DNA from: Xenorhabdus mauleonii
GTDB lineage: Bacteria; Pseudomonadota; Gammaproteobacteria; Enterobacterales; Enterobacteriaceae
NCBI RefSeq assembly: GCF_900113945.1
Contig: NZ_FORG01000029.1
Span: forward strand, 1 to 41,149
Reading direction: 5' to 3'
DNA length: 41,149 nt
The notes under the pieces are model-generated. The model saw nothing but the letters and a program-made list of their open reading frames with translations. It did no database searches and was not told where the DNA came from. This document shows positions 16,658 to 26,801 of this stretch, piece by piece (position 1 is the first letter of the stretch; every line of letters begins with the position of its first letter). The translations under genes and the position numbers were made by a program.

Positions 16658-18424
16658 ATGAAACTAACACTAAAAAAGATAAATTGTATATTAACAACAA
16701 GCTTAATTGCCTGTTCACTATTTGGTTTTTCTCACGCCCAAAGTAATATCACTAATAATCCCCTCACTAGTAATGCTACGTTACATAGAGCAGACAATAT
16801 TCACAAGATTGAGACAATCATAGGTACTATTGACAAACCGAATGTTGCACCAATATATAAAAATAACAAACCTAACCGCATTACATCTACGTTAAAAAAA
16901 CAAACAGATACAGAACGGTCATTTCGTTGGTTCACCAGTGACGTAGTAAAATCACCTGTTGTAATGATTGATACTCATCCTGATATGAAAAATGCTACAG
17001 CTTATCCAGCAGAAACTGCTACAGTTGAAAGTCATTATCTTGAACGTGATAAAGATGGTTTTTTTATCTATAAAGTGATCGATGATAAAAACAATGTGGT
17101 ACGCTATTTCACTGATGCTGGTATTACCGATATAAAATGGGAGCCTAAAAAAGAGGTAAAAAATAAAAATGAAAAGGTAGCAATAGATATCATTCCTGTA
17201 AAAGAAGTGATTTATAGCGCAGACATCAATGGATTATCTCCTGAAACCGTTTATTATTACCAAGTTGGGGATAAAAATGGTGAGCTTAGTCAGATTGGCC
17301 AATTTAAAACATCTAGTTCACCACAAAAACCCTTTTCATTTATTCAATATACAGATACACAAAATGCTTACTGGAACGAACATATTCGTAATGAAGCCCA
17401 ATTTGGCGCAGATACCATACAACAAGCACAGGAAAAAGCCCCTGATGCAGAGTTTGTAATTCATACTGGTGATATTGTGGAAATTGGTGAAGTTGAGGAT
17501 GAATGGGTTGATTTAATGTCACAGTCGCAAAATTCATTATTAAAAATGAGTTTTGTGCCCGTTTCAGGTAATCATGATGAATATGGTTTAAACACAACTG
17601 ATTTATACCTTAATAAATTTAATGATCATTTTAATGTCGATAGTGCTGGTAAAATTGATGGAGGGTCATACTATTCATTTGATTATAATAATGCTCACTT
17701 CATTGTACTAAATACTAATGATTACAAAAATGAAAAGAAAAAATCATTAAGTAAAGAACAATTAAAATGGTTAGAAAATGATGTAAAACAAGCGCGTAAA
17801 AAAGGAGCTGAATGGGTTATATTGAGTTACCATAAGCCATTATTTTCTAAGTCTTATCATTCATTACAAGATGAAGATGTACAAAATGTCCGCGAAGATT
17901 TTATGAAGTTAATTGATCAGTTGGATATTGATTTAGCGCTACAAGGTCATGACCATGTTTTCTCACGAACTAAATCATTAAAATACGCGGATAAAGTAGA
18001 CAGTTTTGTAAACGCTAAAATTGATAACGCTCAATTCACCTATGATGAAAATAATTATAAAAAGTTAATTTCACCCTCGGGCACGACTTTTGTTATTCCG
18101 AATACGGGTGGAACGAAAGCCTATGATGCGATCTTCAATAAGCCGCTAACACATATTCACGAAATGCGACCAAAATTAAATTGGTTAACTCAGGAACAAC
18201 TCGAACATTACAATAACTTATTTGAAGTCGGTTACCAACCTCAGAATTCCGAACGTTTTAAAACAAAACATGAGAATTACCGTGATAGTTCAGTTCAAAA
18301 CTTTGCAGTTTATACAATCGATAATAATCAACTAACAGGTGAAATCTATCAAGTTACTGGTGACTTATCAAAAGGCGAAAAGCGTAGTGTTGAATTAATC
18401 GATAAGTTTTATATAGAAAAGTAG
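16658..18424 (+). CDS. Exported purple-acid-phosphatase-type metallophosphoesterase (588 aa)
   Basis: The likely start is ATG 16658, giving a Sec signal peptide (MKLTLKKINCILTTSLIACS...FSHAQS). The frame is open back to 16571, which has AGGAGG directly abutting its ATG and would hide the signal. A fibronectin-like N-terminal domain typical of purple acid phosphatases ends near YSADINGLSPETVYYYQVGD. The catalytic domain shows the calcineurin-like motifs in order: YTDTQ, HTGDIVE, SGNHDEYG, LSYHKPLF and LQGHDHVF, so both metal sites look complete. Role: phosphate-ester hydrolysis in the periplasm or outside the cell. Gene is single, between a dead regulator and an IS982 fragment, and followed by a hairpin. 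The substrate is unknown. Confidence 0.85.
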   Translation: MKLTLKKINCILTTSLIACSLFGFSHAQSNITNNPLTSNATLHRADNIHKIETIIGTIDKPNVAPIYKNNKPNRITSTLKKQTDTERSFRWFTSDVVKSPVVMIDTHPDMKNATAYPAETATVESHYLERDKDGFFIYKVIDDKNNVVRYFTDAGITDIKWEPKKEVKNKNEKVAIDIIPVKEVIYSADINGLSPETVYYYQVGDKNGELSQIGQFKTSSSPQKPFSFIQYTDTQNAYWNEHIRNEAQFGADTIQQAQEKAPDAEFVIHTGDIVEIGEVEDEWVDLMSQSQNSLLKMSFVPVSGNHDEYGLNTTDLYLNKFNDHFNVDSAGKIDGGSYYSFDYNNAHFIVLNTNDYKNEKKKSLSKEQLKWLENDVKQARKKGAEWVILSYHKPLFSKSYHSLQDEDVQNVREDFMKLIDQLDIDLALQGHDHVFSRTKSLKYADKVDSFVNAKIDNAQFTYDENNYKKLISPSGTTFVIPNTGGTKAYDAIFNKPLTHIHEMRPKLNWLTQEQLEHYNNLFEVGYQPQNSERFKTKHENYRDSSVQNFAVYTIDNNQLTGEIYQVTGDLSKGEKRSVELIDKFYIEK

Positions 18425-18434
18425 TAAATTGGGG

Positions 18435-18469
18435 TCGGCGTAGAATCCTAATACGGAATTCTGCGCCGG
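18435..18469 (+). terminator. Imperfect hairpin after the phosphatase gene
   Basis: GGCGTAGAATCC pairs with GGAATTCTGCGCC with one bulge, ten bases after the TAG at 18422-18424. No T-tract follows, so terminator function is uncertain. Confidence 0.4.
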
Positions 18470-18784
18470 AAACCAGTAAAATTTTGAGATATTGTTCATC
18501 AGCCTGAAGACAGAGTGATCTCATCGAGCATTGCGTCCAGCTCGCTCTTCTTCCTCACACTAATAAAAGTGTAATGTCCATTTAAAAAGATGTGTTACTA
18601 AGCGAATGGTAACGTCCAACTCAGTAATTCAATACTACGAGTGTTACTGTTGGCCTTGTATTTTCGTAACAATAGGGATAATGGATTTATGTTATAGTAA
18701 ATGACAGCGATAGTTAAAAATCCTAATTTGGTCAGTATATTTTTGGCTATTTAAATTGGTTGCTTCGCCGTGTTTTTGGTTCCA
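18470..18784. other. Degenerate spacer between phosphatase and IS982 fragment
   Basis: About 310 bases with no supported gene. A short minus-strand stretch (VRKKSELDAMLDEI near 18500-18550) looks coding but is closed on both sides. The right direct repeat (18749-18791) spans its end. Confidence 0.35.
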
Positions 18785-18791
18785 TTACCCC
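18749..18791. repeat. Imperfect direct repeat, right copy (pairs with 16459-16500)
   Basis: ATTTAAATTG followed by GTGTTTTTGGTTCCATTACC, same order and spacing as the left copy. It runs into the truncated end of the IS982 transposase. Confidence 0.5.
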
Positions 18792-19400
18792 CCAGCATAA
18801 AGTTTATCTAAAAACCCTTTTGAGAGCGCTTTAACAGGCGCCCTATCATCAATATTTGCGGGCGTCAGTTTTACGGCAACGATTTCACCCTGATGATTAA
18901 CAATCATATGAAGCTTAAAGCCGTAAAACCATCCCATCGTGCCTTTTCCTCTTGCCGCGGTCTCTTTAAACACCTGATGTCTGGATATTCTGAGGTTGTG
19001 GCACACTTTAATACTTGTCGAATCAATAAATTCAATCCCTGTCGGTTTACCTTTAAGGTGGGTAAAAAATGCGCTCAATGGCGCCAATACCGTGGGCATC
19101 ACCTCAAGAAAACGGGTATAACTGAACATCGTTGGAAAATCTTTTTTATGATATACCATCATAAATCCAATATAAAAATGCTGAAATCACGTTGATGAGA
19201 CATATGATAATCGTCATGATTTCACTGGCCGCCATGCGTCCTTGGTGTAATCGCCGGCGCTCCCCCCTTTCAATCAAATAGATTTGCCAGTGAGGCATGA
19301 AGTTCTGGCAAAAATCATCGACATGACAGAATAAGTTGACTAAATTATGCATAGCGGGTTCCTAAGTGAAAAGTTTCTTTTTTGGTCAAAAGATCTGATC
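18785..19400 (-). pseudogene. IS982-family transposase, frameshifted and 3'-truncated
   Basis: The first part, from ATG at 19352, reads HNLVNLFCHVDDFCQNFMPH and RMAASEIMTIIICL, the N-terminal signature of IS982 transposases. After a frameshift near 19180 the next frame gives MFSYTRFLEVMPTVLAPLSA, TGIEFIDSTSIKVCHNLRIS, GKGTMGWFYGFKLHMIVN and LTPANIDDRAPVKAL, including the first catalytic Asp (FIDST). The last third, with the remaining catalytic residues, is missing: the sequence breaks at LDKLYAGG near 18785. The upstream CGGGTTCGGTGATCAGATC (19391-19409, minus) may be part of the outer end. Confidence 0.75.
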
Positions 19401-19581
19401 ACCGAACCCGCTTTTAGTTCCCTTCTTTTTTATTCTGCTTATCCCGAACTCAGGTTAAATTAAACATACCAAAAACAGGCAATTACACAAATTCAGATAC
19501 AGGGTCTGCAAAAACGGGGAAGACCATAGATTTTTTAATGTCTCAATGGGTAAATAAATCAAAAGGATTAACTAATGATTT

Positions 19582-22500
19582 TTATCCGATGTTCATTATC
19601 AGATACCCACTACCTTTAAACTCTATACTCGTTATTTTTTTACCATTAAACTCTTCAGCATGCTGAGCCAACATAAATGATGTAGCCTTACAATTATCAG
19701 TTCCTAAAAGTGTATAAAAAGCGTCTGGATTTTCAGTAGGAGAAACTCGTATAAGTTTACCTCGTTGAACCGGGGTTCCTATGGCGTCTATGACATTTTG
19801 AGTGACTTTATTTTCAATACTGGCTTGAATGGATTTTTTGAGATTTTTCAGGTCAACACCTGACTTTTTAAGCGAAAAAAACATGATATCTGAGTAAGGT
19901 AATGGTTTTCCAAATATAGGCTTTGTAGTTATATCATCAGCTTTATAAGATGATGAGGTGATGATATTTTCACCATCCCTGGATATATATATATCATAAG
20001 CCGGCTTTTCAGCTCCATTTGCTTTAATCTTAATATTATCCACATCACCTTGTACTAAGTCTCTGACATTTGCAAGTATAGAGGCTTCCGACGTGCTGCT
20101 GGTAATATATCTGTTATCAAAGTCATTTATTGTACTATCTGATACAGTGGATTTACTTTGAGAATTTTCATATAACTCTTTACCTTTTTGCTTCAACTTA
20201 TCGAATTCCAGCTTATTACTCTCTTTCGGCTTAAATTCAATGGGCTTCGTTTTTTGAGCTGATGATGTTTCTGGTCGTTGTCTCAATGGTATCGGTGGCA
20301 GCTGTTGTTGTAAGAGTGGAGGAGGCGGAGGTGGTGGTGGCTGATGCCTTCCCCCTCCTCCCAGCAACCCCACATTATTTATTTCCCATAAATTATCACT
20401 GTTCAATTTGATTGGCATAGCATAATCAAACCGGCTGGGGTGTTTAGGATTAATAATTCGCCATGTGTGATAATCCTTATCCCATCTGGCCTGATAAACG
20501 TCATCATTCTGCTTAATATAATAACTAAACTCATCCATTGTTTGTGTATTACCCGACTTTATTTTATATATTCCATCTTCAGGTGCTATATTATCCAATG
20601 ATACACCCATCTGCCGCCATTCCTTATTAAAGGCGTACTTGTTTCTTGTGGGGTTATCAGTATTAGGAATATTCTTATTTTTGGGTTTGACCTTATTCCA
20701 GTTATCCCAAATTTCTTGCCCTCCACGACGAATTATTTTTATTCCACTCTTTGCTAAAGCAACCGGAGGAAAAACAAATTCAGCCACTTCCGTTGCAATC
20801 CCGCCAATTTTTTTAGGTATCCCAATTTCTAAGGCTTCTTTTATAAATTGCTTAGCCAGAGCTTTTTTGAACCCTGCCTCTCCTACTTTTCCAGGAGAAA
20901 CTTTTTTCCAGGCTTTGTCAAAAGCTTCTTTCCCCATTTTCCTGAGTCGATTAATTGCTCCTCCCCCCATGAAGATAATCGTTATATAGAGATCTATGGC
21001 ATCATATACGATATCACTCAGGGTAACTGTATAATTAGAATCGTAATACCCCCGTTCAAAAGCAGAATAAAATGGCACTATACTTCTCCAAAAACTGGAC
21101 CAAATTCCTAAATTCAAAAACCCTACTTTTGCTTGTTCAACATACTGAGTGAGTATGTTCTTATTCATCTCAAGCAAAAGCGATTGAATATTCTTAGATT
21201 TGGGTTGAACATCATTTGGAGCACTATTAACGAACCACCACCGATTGAACTGCATTCCATCTCTATCCGGATTTATTGCAGACTGATCCAGCACTCCAGC
21301 TGGCACATCCTCTCCCCATACCTGCTTAACAAACTCTTTGACATCCATGTATCGTAAAGCTTGTGTTTTACGGTGATATACGTCTCCCTGCCCAAGAGTT
21401 TGTTTCATTGTGTCGAATCGAGCTTGAAACTGCTCAGTGACTTCTTTGATTTCGCTAGAAAAGTTAATCGTGGAAATAGCGTATATTTTCCCCGATTTTG
21501 CTTTAACAAGTGCCAACCCTCCTGAAGGTATTATTGATTCTTGTCCGCTTCTGCGCCCTAAACCGATCCAAATAATATCGTCATAATTAGTCACCATATC
21601 CCATTCGTTTAGCACTCCATTTAAACGTGCTGCATGAATATTTGAACGGGTCATATATTCCGCATCCGATGCCAACGAATTATCTAAGTATTCATTAAAT
21701 TGCCCGTAAAATTTTGTTTGATTATTTTCAAATTCAGTCAGTTTTTTAAAGGATAAAATGCCTATTTCTCTGTTCTGATCTTCATTCTTAACACCTTCTC
21801 TCGCACCCAAAGACTTGTTGTATGCTTTAAGTGCTTCCTGACGATCAGATGGATTAATCCCATTTTCCACAGAAAAACAGACTATCTCCATTTCAAACAG
21901 TTGATACATAATTTCATTGCCGAAGTCACCAGAGTAAATTTGCGAGGCAAGATCAAATAACACCCCATCTTCAGCCGAAGGAAAAACATTAAATCTTCGT
22001 TGTGCCTCTGTATTATCCGTTAAAAATAGCTCCATCGCTCGAATTCTAGAAATAATATTATTTTTATTTGGATGATTTAGTAAGCTATGGCCTCTCTGTT
22101 TACCGATTTTAATCCTCGATGCTTTATGAAAATTTTCTTTAAATTGGGTCTGCTCCATTATTTTTAGTAAAATTAAATCATGTTTATTTTGTAAATATTG
22201 TAAGGACACTGAATTTGTTTCAGTGCTTTTTAGATCGTTTATTTCTACTTCTATTTGACTCAAATATTCACTATAAAAAGCTACACGGTCTGCAATATTG
22301 GTATTTTTCTGTCCATTTTTCGCTTCCTGCTCCACATTCTGCACAAGATTTAATAGAGCCTGGATTTCATTATTTTCTATTTTCGGTTGATTGCTTGGCG
22401 ATTCGATATCTGATTTGATCTCATTAGAATAAATAGAATAAGCACTTTGTACATTTGCACGCCTGAGAATTTCATTCTGAAATTTTAACCAAGCCGCATT

Positions 22501-24213
22501 CCCTTCGCTTTTTTCTCCGGCCATCTCGGTAGTGATAATTTGCAACGCATTTTGTACATCATCGCTCCCCACAGATGAAGAAGATGTGCGCCATTCCTGA
22601 TTTTGAATTTCGTACAAGTAGTCAGAAATACTCAATAGAAAGAAAGAGTAAATAAACATACCGCTTGAATCTGGCACATTATTAAATATATTTTTTTCAC
22701 GCAAAATGGAGGCCAACGATGGTGGAAATTTATGATAGAGAGACACCCATTTTTCACTGAGGTTTTTTGAACTTGAAAAAACTGAAGGTATAATTTTTTT
22801 AATATCAAGATGCTCTTTTCTGTACTTCTCAAAAGCTTGTATTGCATCATGACTAAAATAGTGTGGATATTTGACTTCTCGAATGTCATAGTGCGGTAAT
22901 TTCAGCATATCCAACAAATCAATGTCCCATGAGGTATTATTATTATTAAACACTGTCGTAATAGCATTATTTTCAATATAACTATCAGCCCATATTTTAG
23001 CTGCATATTCGAGAAATTTATTGGGTGAATAATACATTGTTGATGGATGCAGAGTTATCTCCAGTAGGTGAAGACTATTAATTTTATTAAACAGATTATC
23101 CAATTTTTCTCGAATTGATTTACTTTGATTTGAATACATCCCTTTTATCAAAGGAGGTATATCTGCCAGAGTGCCCACTTTCGGATAATCGCCAGCTAAT
23201 AGATCGTTTATGTTATATTCAATTAAATAGGATAAAAGGTTTTCTTTCTCTTCTGTGTTCTCCATCGGTAATATTTCATGCAACGCTAAAAACCTATCTT
23301 CTGACGTTGGAAAATGAGTCAGTAGATCCTCAATCGCGGACTTAACTTCCGGGTTCTTTTCACGAATATACCAGGAAGTGAACCTATCGACTCTACCACC
23401 ATCAATATAGTATTTTAATAGTGAGTAATTCTGGAGTGATATACGTATTTCATTTATATAATCGATGACTCTATCTGGATTAACCAATGAATCCGATGGC
23501 CAATGTCGGTTATACAATTCCAAAAGAAGATCATCGATATCGAGTAAAAAACGCCTTCGGAACTCTATCAGAGTAACATATGCCCTACTTTTTATAGGGC
23601 GAGCATCCGCACCTCCGAAAAAAGCGGAAGTACTATCTGAGTATTTTACCAATCCATATAGTCTTTGAGAAATACTCTGGACAAAAACATTAAAACTTGA
23701 TGAGGCTAAATGATTATCACTTAGTAAGTCTTGAAATGAAGCTTCATTGGTGCTGAGTTCCGGTGTTGTACAGGGTAAGATCGGGTGTTTTGCAGCATTT
23801 CCAGTATGATGTCTATTTATTTGACTAATAGAAATAGACTCATCATTTTTCAATGTATCTACAATATCTTCAGACTTATTAGTATTGTTATTCGAATGAC
23901 CAGCATAATTTTTTTCGGATGCATATCTGATTGCTTGTGCAATACGTCCAGCTCTTTCTTGACGTTCACGCTGATTCATTTTATCTAAATTATTTACCAA
24001 ATTTTGATCAGCCGCCGCTCGGGTACTTTCTTTTTCTGGACTACGTCGCTGGCTGTTCTTATTTACTATGTATCTTGTTCTATCAAGTCCCAAATTTGCC
24101 TGAAGGTATAATAGTAAAATCCACCGGGTCACTGGTTCACTCAGATCATATTTCACATCAGGTGGCGAAATGATTGGTTTTTTGTATTTAATCTCTATTT
24201 CAGAGTTATGCAT
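19582..24213 (-). CDS. Large candidate eCIS payload toxin, dermonecrotic-toxin-like (1543 aa)
   Basis: This giant protein follows the last structural genes of the injection system, the place where Afp17/Afp18 and PVC payloads sit. Residues 1 to about 1000 are mostly helical, without recognisable catalytic motifs. About 1060-1085 (IVYDAIDLYITIIFMGGGAI) is hydrophobic. Residues about 1225-1285 (YYIKQNDDVYQARW, then WRIINPKHPSRF) resemble the segment found before the C-terminal domain in DUF6543/dermonecrotic-toxin-like proteins. A run of eight prolines (about 1288-1296) then hinges a 230-residue C-terminal domain that I cannot identify. It has one striking TDNCKATSFML...H pattern (Cys 1508, His 1518), perhaps a catalytic pair. 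No signal peptide or TcB/Rhs repeats. It is separated from the ATPase gene by 392 bases, so it may have its own promoter. Injection by this eCIS is inference from position. Confidence 0.7.
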   Translation of the reverse strand: MHNSEIEIKYKKPIISPPDVKYDLSEPVTRWILLLYLQANLGLDRTRYIVNKNSQRRSPEKESTRAAADQNLVNNLDKMNQRERQERAGRIAQAIRYASEKNYAGHSNNNTNKSEDIVDTLKNDESISISQINRHHTGNAAKHPILPCTTPELSTNEASFQDLLSDNHLASSSFNVFVQSISQRLYGLVKYSDSTSAFFGGADARPIKSRAYVTLIEFRRRFLLDIDDLLLELYNRHWPSDSLVNPDRVIDYINEIRISLQNYSLLKYYIDGGRVDRFTSWYIREKNPEVKSAIEDLLTHFPTSEDRFLALHEILPMENTEEKENLLSYLIEYNINDLLAGDYPKVGTLADIPPLIKGMYSNQSKSIREKLDNLFNKINSLHLLEITLHPSTMYYSPNKFLEYAAKIWADSYIENNAITTVFNNNNTSWDIDLLDMLKLPHYDIREVKYPHYFSHDAIQAFEKYRKEHLDIKKIIPSVFSSSKNLSEKWVSLYHKFPPSLASILREKNIFNNVPDSSGMFIYSFFLLSISDYLYEIQNQEWRTSSSSVGSDDVQNALQIITTEMAGEKSEGNAAWLKFQNEILRRANVQSAYSIYSNEIKSDIESPSNQPKIENNEIQALLNLVQNVEQEAKNGQKNTNIADRVAFYSEYLSQIEVEINDLKSTETNSVSLQYLQNKHDLILLKIMEQTQFKENFHKASRIKIGKQRGHSLLNHPNKNNIISRIRAMELFLTDNTEAQRRFNVFPSAEDGVLFDLASQIYSGDFGNEIMYQLFEMEIVCFSVENGINPSDRQEALKAYNKSLGAREGVKNEDQNREIGILSFKKLTEFENNQTKFYGQFNEYLDNSLASDAEYMTRSNIHAARLNGVLNEWDMVTNYDDIIWIGLGRRSGQESIIPSGGLALVKAKSGKIYAISTINFSSEIKEVTEQFQARFDTMKQTLGQGDVYHRKTQALRYMDVKEFVKQVWGEDVPAGVLDQSAINPDRDGMQFNRWWFVNSAPNDVQPKSKNIQSLLLEMNKNILTQYVEQAKVGFLNLGIWSSFWRSIVPFYSAFERGYYDSNYTVTLSDIVYDAIDLYITIIFMGGGAINRLRKMGKEAFDKAWKKVSPGKVGEAGFKKALAKQFIKEALEIGIPKKIGGIATEVAEFVFPPVALAKSGIKIIRRGGQEIWDNWNKVKPKNKNIPNTDNPTRNKYAFNKEWRQMGVSLDNIAPEDGIYKIKSGNTQTMDEFSYYIKQNDDVYQARWDKDYHTWRIINPKHPSRFDYAMPIKLNSDNLWEINNVGLLGGGGRHQPPPPPPPPLLQQQLPPIPLRQRPETSSAQKTKPIEFKPKESNKLEFDKLKQKGKELYENSQSKSTVSDSTINDFDNRYITSSTSEASILANVRDLVQGDVDNIKIKANGAEKPAYDIYISRDGENIITSSSYKADDITTKPIFGKPLPYSDIMFFSLKKSGVDLKNLKKSIQASIENKVTQNVIDAIGTPVQRGKLIRVSPTENPDAFYTLLGTDNCKATSFMLAQHAEEFNGKKITSIEFKGSGYLIMNIG

Positions 24214-24605
24214 TTCTGTCTTTTTGTTTAATTTGGAATGATAATCATTTGGTGGTTTTTTATGCGATTTTTTTTATGATATATATAGTTATGCATAATA
24301 AGAGTCCCCAGCAAGCCTTTATTAATGAAAAATCTTTATACAGATAAGTGACTTTTATAATATAAAAGATACTTTTTATTATTAGTTTGATAAAAGAAAT
24401 TATCTGTTTAAGATAAAAAAATTATGTATATTTAGAAATCTAAGTAATAATTTAAATAAGTATTCAATGTAATACATCAACGCTTAAAATTGATGTAATC
24501 CTTAATAAATATATAATTTCATTAAATTTAGTATTTAATTTAATACTAAAGTTGTACTTTATTTTTCAACACGGTGTCCCTGATTTGAGCAAATTCCCTT
24601 CGTTT
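24214..24605. other. AT-rich region between ATPase and toxin genes
   Basis: 392 bases with very high A+T and runs such as TTTTTTTATGATATATATAG. No frame is supported. The length and composition suggest a separate promoter region for the toxin gene, perhaps silenced by H-NS, but no clear -35/-10 pair could be fixed. Confidence 0.45.
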
Positions 24606-26648
24606 CTACGCGGGAAGTCGCCCAATTTTGCTGAGTTCACGACGGAGGGCGCGTTGTATATGCGCGTCAGTAATGGCTGATGACTCTCCTGCCAGCCACA
24701 TAGACAGCAACGCAATGTTATGAATATTGGCACCGGTTAACGCTGTTTGTGCCAGACGTGCAAAATCCACATCTTCGGCTAAGGTAATCTCTTTCGGCCA
24801 AGCTTTTTGCCACATTCTTTCTCTTAAGGAAGCATCGGGATAGGCAAAACGAACAATGAAAGTAAAGCGACGAGAAAAGGCATCATCCAGATGTGAACGG
24901 TGATTCGTCGCCAGTACCACCAATCCGGGGTGGCGCTCCAGTCGCTGCAACAGATAGGCAACTTCAATATTGGCATGGCGGTCTTTGGCGTCTTTGGCTT
25001 CACTGCGCTTACCAAACAACGCATCTGCTTCATCAAAAAACAACACCCCTGCATCCTGCATCGCCAGATCGAAAATCTGTGCCAGATTTTTCTCGGTTTC
25101 GCCAATGTATTTATTAATCACTGTGGATAAATCTACCCGAATCATATCGACACCTAATTGGTGTGCCAGTGCTTCTGCTGCCAGCGTTTTTCCTGTTCCC
25201 GAGTCACCATAAAACAGTACACTGATGCCGGTGTTTCTACCCAGTTTACGCGCAAATCCCTGCGCGAGGGTTTTATCTCGTTGGCGGATAGCGCACAAAA
25301 TTTCCTGTAATTGCTCCAACTGGTCATCACTGATAACGAGATCATGAAAATCGCGTACCGGCACAATACGCTGTGCCAGATGGGAGAAATTTTGTCGGGC
25401 ACGACGTAAAAAAGCCTGCCTGAGATCCCCTATTTCAATCTGATCGCCCCCACGTTGATGTTGTAATACCCATGCTTCCTTCACTGCAGAAGTTATATCC
25501 ACTTCCGGCAATGCAACGCGCTGCACTAACGACTGATAATCCAACAGTCCATGCGGGTAAGTGCTGAGTTGTTGTTGCAAATGCTTCTGGCGCTGAGGGA
25601 CTGATGGCAGTGTTACAGGCAGTATCCATCGAGTCAGTGATGGTAGCGGTGTTTCTGGGCTGGAGGAAGCAATCAGAATACATAATGGAAGCGGATAATC
25701 ATTCAATAATGACCTGATACAGTCCCATGATGGTGCCGGGCTTTCAGTATTGTCCTGAACGCTAATTTCTTGCAGCACCAGCAATGCGGAATGAAGCCTT
25801 GCCGCACTTATGGCCTGACCGAGTAATGGAATGAGATCTTTGTCATTGTTCAGAACCGAGGATTGAAGCAGTAAGGCGCGCATACCCATACGTTGGCCTA
25901 ATACAGCGGCGGCCTGTTCACCTGACATGGCTGCCGCGACACGTAACTCGAGTAACGCTGGAAAATTGTGATGTTCATGGTGCCAGCAGTGCAACAGGGC
26001 AGTGTCATCCAGTTCAATATTATGACCCGGTTCCAGCCATGACAGCGTGCCGTATAAAGCCTCCGGCAGGCTGTCGTGACCCAGGAAATAATGGTAAACC
26101 ATACTGCTGGTTTGATAAGCCTGTTCTCCTTTGTATTTATGGGATAACGCTAACAAACCAAAACGCTTCAATGGCGCATCCGCCAGTAAACTAGCTCGTT
26201 GTGCATTGCGTATAAACTGCCCGGTGCAAAATAGCCTCAGCGCTAAATCTAGTCCTAGCAGCGGAAGAGAGTTTGGTTGTAACTGACTGAAAAGTTCAGC
26301 ATATTTCGGTTCAAAACGAGGCAAGCACCCCAAGATAAGTACCGCCAGTTCAAAATCGGTCAGATCGAATTTCTGAGCCAAACGCGCAATACGCCCTGTT
26401 TGCTTCACATCGAATTCCGGAATTCTCGTATCCCAGTTGGTATAACTGAACGACTGACTGGATGTTTCTAAACGATTATCATCTGACTTTTGTGTTAGCA
26501 ATTTAGATAAAATATTTTGCTCATCATGAAGCTGGGCATTGCACTCACGTTCTAATAAAGATTCAATTTGTGCCACCACAGTAAGAAATTCATACAAAGC
26601 TTCTTCTGGGGTATCTTTATCATTAGCAATAAAAAAAGTCTGTGTCAT
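24606..26648 (-). CDS. afp15: eCIS AAA+ ATPase (Afp15/Pvc15-like, 680 aa)
   Basis: The C-terminal half holds a full AAA+ module: Walker A GDSGTGKTLAAEAL, Walker B GVLFFDEADALFGKRSEAKD, sensor-1 VLATNHRSHLDDAFSRRF and the arginine finger region. The N-terminal half (to about residue 400) is the helical domain seen in Afp15/Pvc15. In Afp-like systems this ATPase is a conserved non-particle protein, needed for assembly or payload loading. The start is put at ATG 26648, which has GGAG upstream. An ATG five codons earlier (26663) has none. It lies downstream of the DUF4255 gene, whereas in the Serratia Afp cluster afp15 comes before afp16. Confidence 0.9.
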   Translation of the reverse strand: MTQTFFIANDKDTPEEALYEFLTVVAQIESLLERECNAQLHDEQNILSKLLTQKSDDNRLETSSQSFSYTNWDTRIPEFDVKQTGRIARLAQKFDLTDFELAVLILGCLPRFEPKYAELFSQLQPNSLPLLGLDLALRLFCTGQFIRNAQRASLLADAPLKRFGLLALSHKYKGEQAYQTSSMVYHYFLGHDSLPEALYGTLSWLEPGHNIELDDTALLHCWHHEHHNFPALLELRVAAAMSGEQAAAVLGQRMGMRALLLQSSVLNNDKDLIPLLGQAISAARLHSALLVLQEISVQDNTESPAPSWDCIRSLLNDYPLPLCILIASSSPETPLPSLTRWILPVTLPSVPQRQKHLQQQLSTYPHGLLDYQSLVQRVALPEVDITSAVKEAWVLQHQRGGDQIEIGDLRQAFLRRARQNFSHLAQRIVPVRDFHDLVISDDQLEQLQEILCAIRQRDKTLAQGFARKLGRNTGISVLFYGDSGTGKTLAAEALAHQLGVDMIRVDLSTVINKYIGETEKNLAQIFDLAMQDAGVLFFDEADALFGKRSEAKDAKDRHANIEVAYLLQRLERHPGLVVLATNHRSHLDDAFSRRFTFIVRFAYPDASLRERMWQKAWPKEITLAEDVDFARLAQTALTGANIHNIALLSMWLAGESSAITDAHIQRALRRELSKIGRLPA

Positions 26649-26801
26649 TCTGAAATACTCCATTCATGCAATGACAATGTTATGTTTTATTATTTGAATA
26701 GAGAGAAAATGTTTTCGGTGTACCGTACATCACAAACCAATCTCATGTGCCGATGAGATGATAAGTAAAGAAAGATAACCCCGTAGACATGCACTCAGGC
26801 A
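26649..26801. other. Short spacer between DUF4255 and ATPase genes
   Basis: About 150 bases without a coding frame. It is longer than the spacings inside the baseplate block and might contain a weak secondary promoter. None can be pointed to. Confidence 0.3.

Noticed and set aside
20639..24173. Several plus-strand open frames opposite the toxin gene
   Set aside because: They are shadows of one 4.6-kb coding frame and have no start signals.
19582..24213. Idea that the 1543-residue protein is a Tc-toxin or Rhs/TcC component
   Set aside because: There are no YD/Rhs repeats and no TcA/TcB-type regions. Position and the middle part fit an eCIS payload of dermonecrotic-toxin-like type better.
24824..25683. 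Additional frames on both strands in the ATPase gene
   Set aside because: They overlap the conserved AAA+ core and have no independent support.
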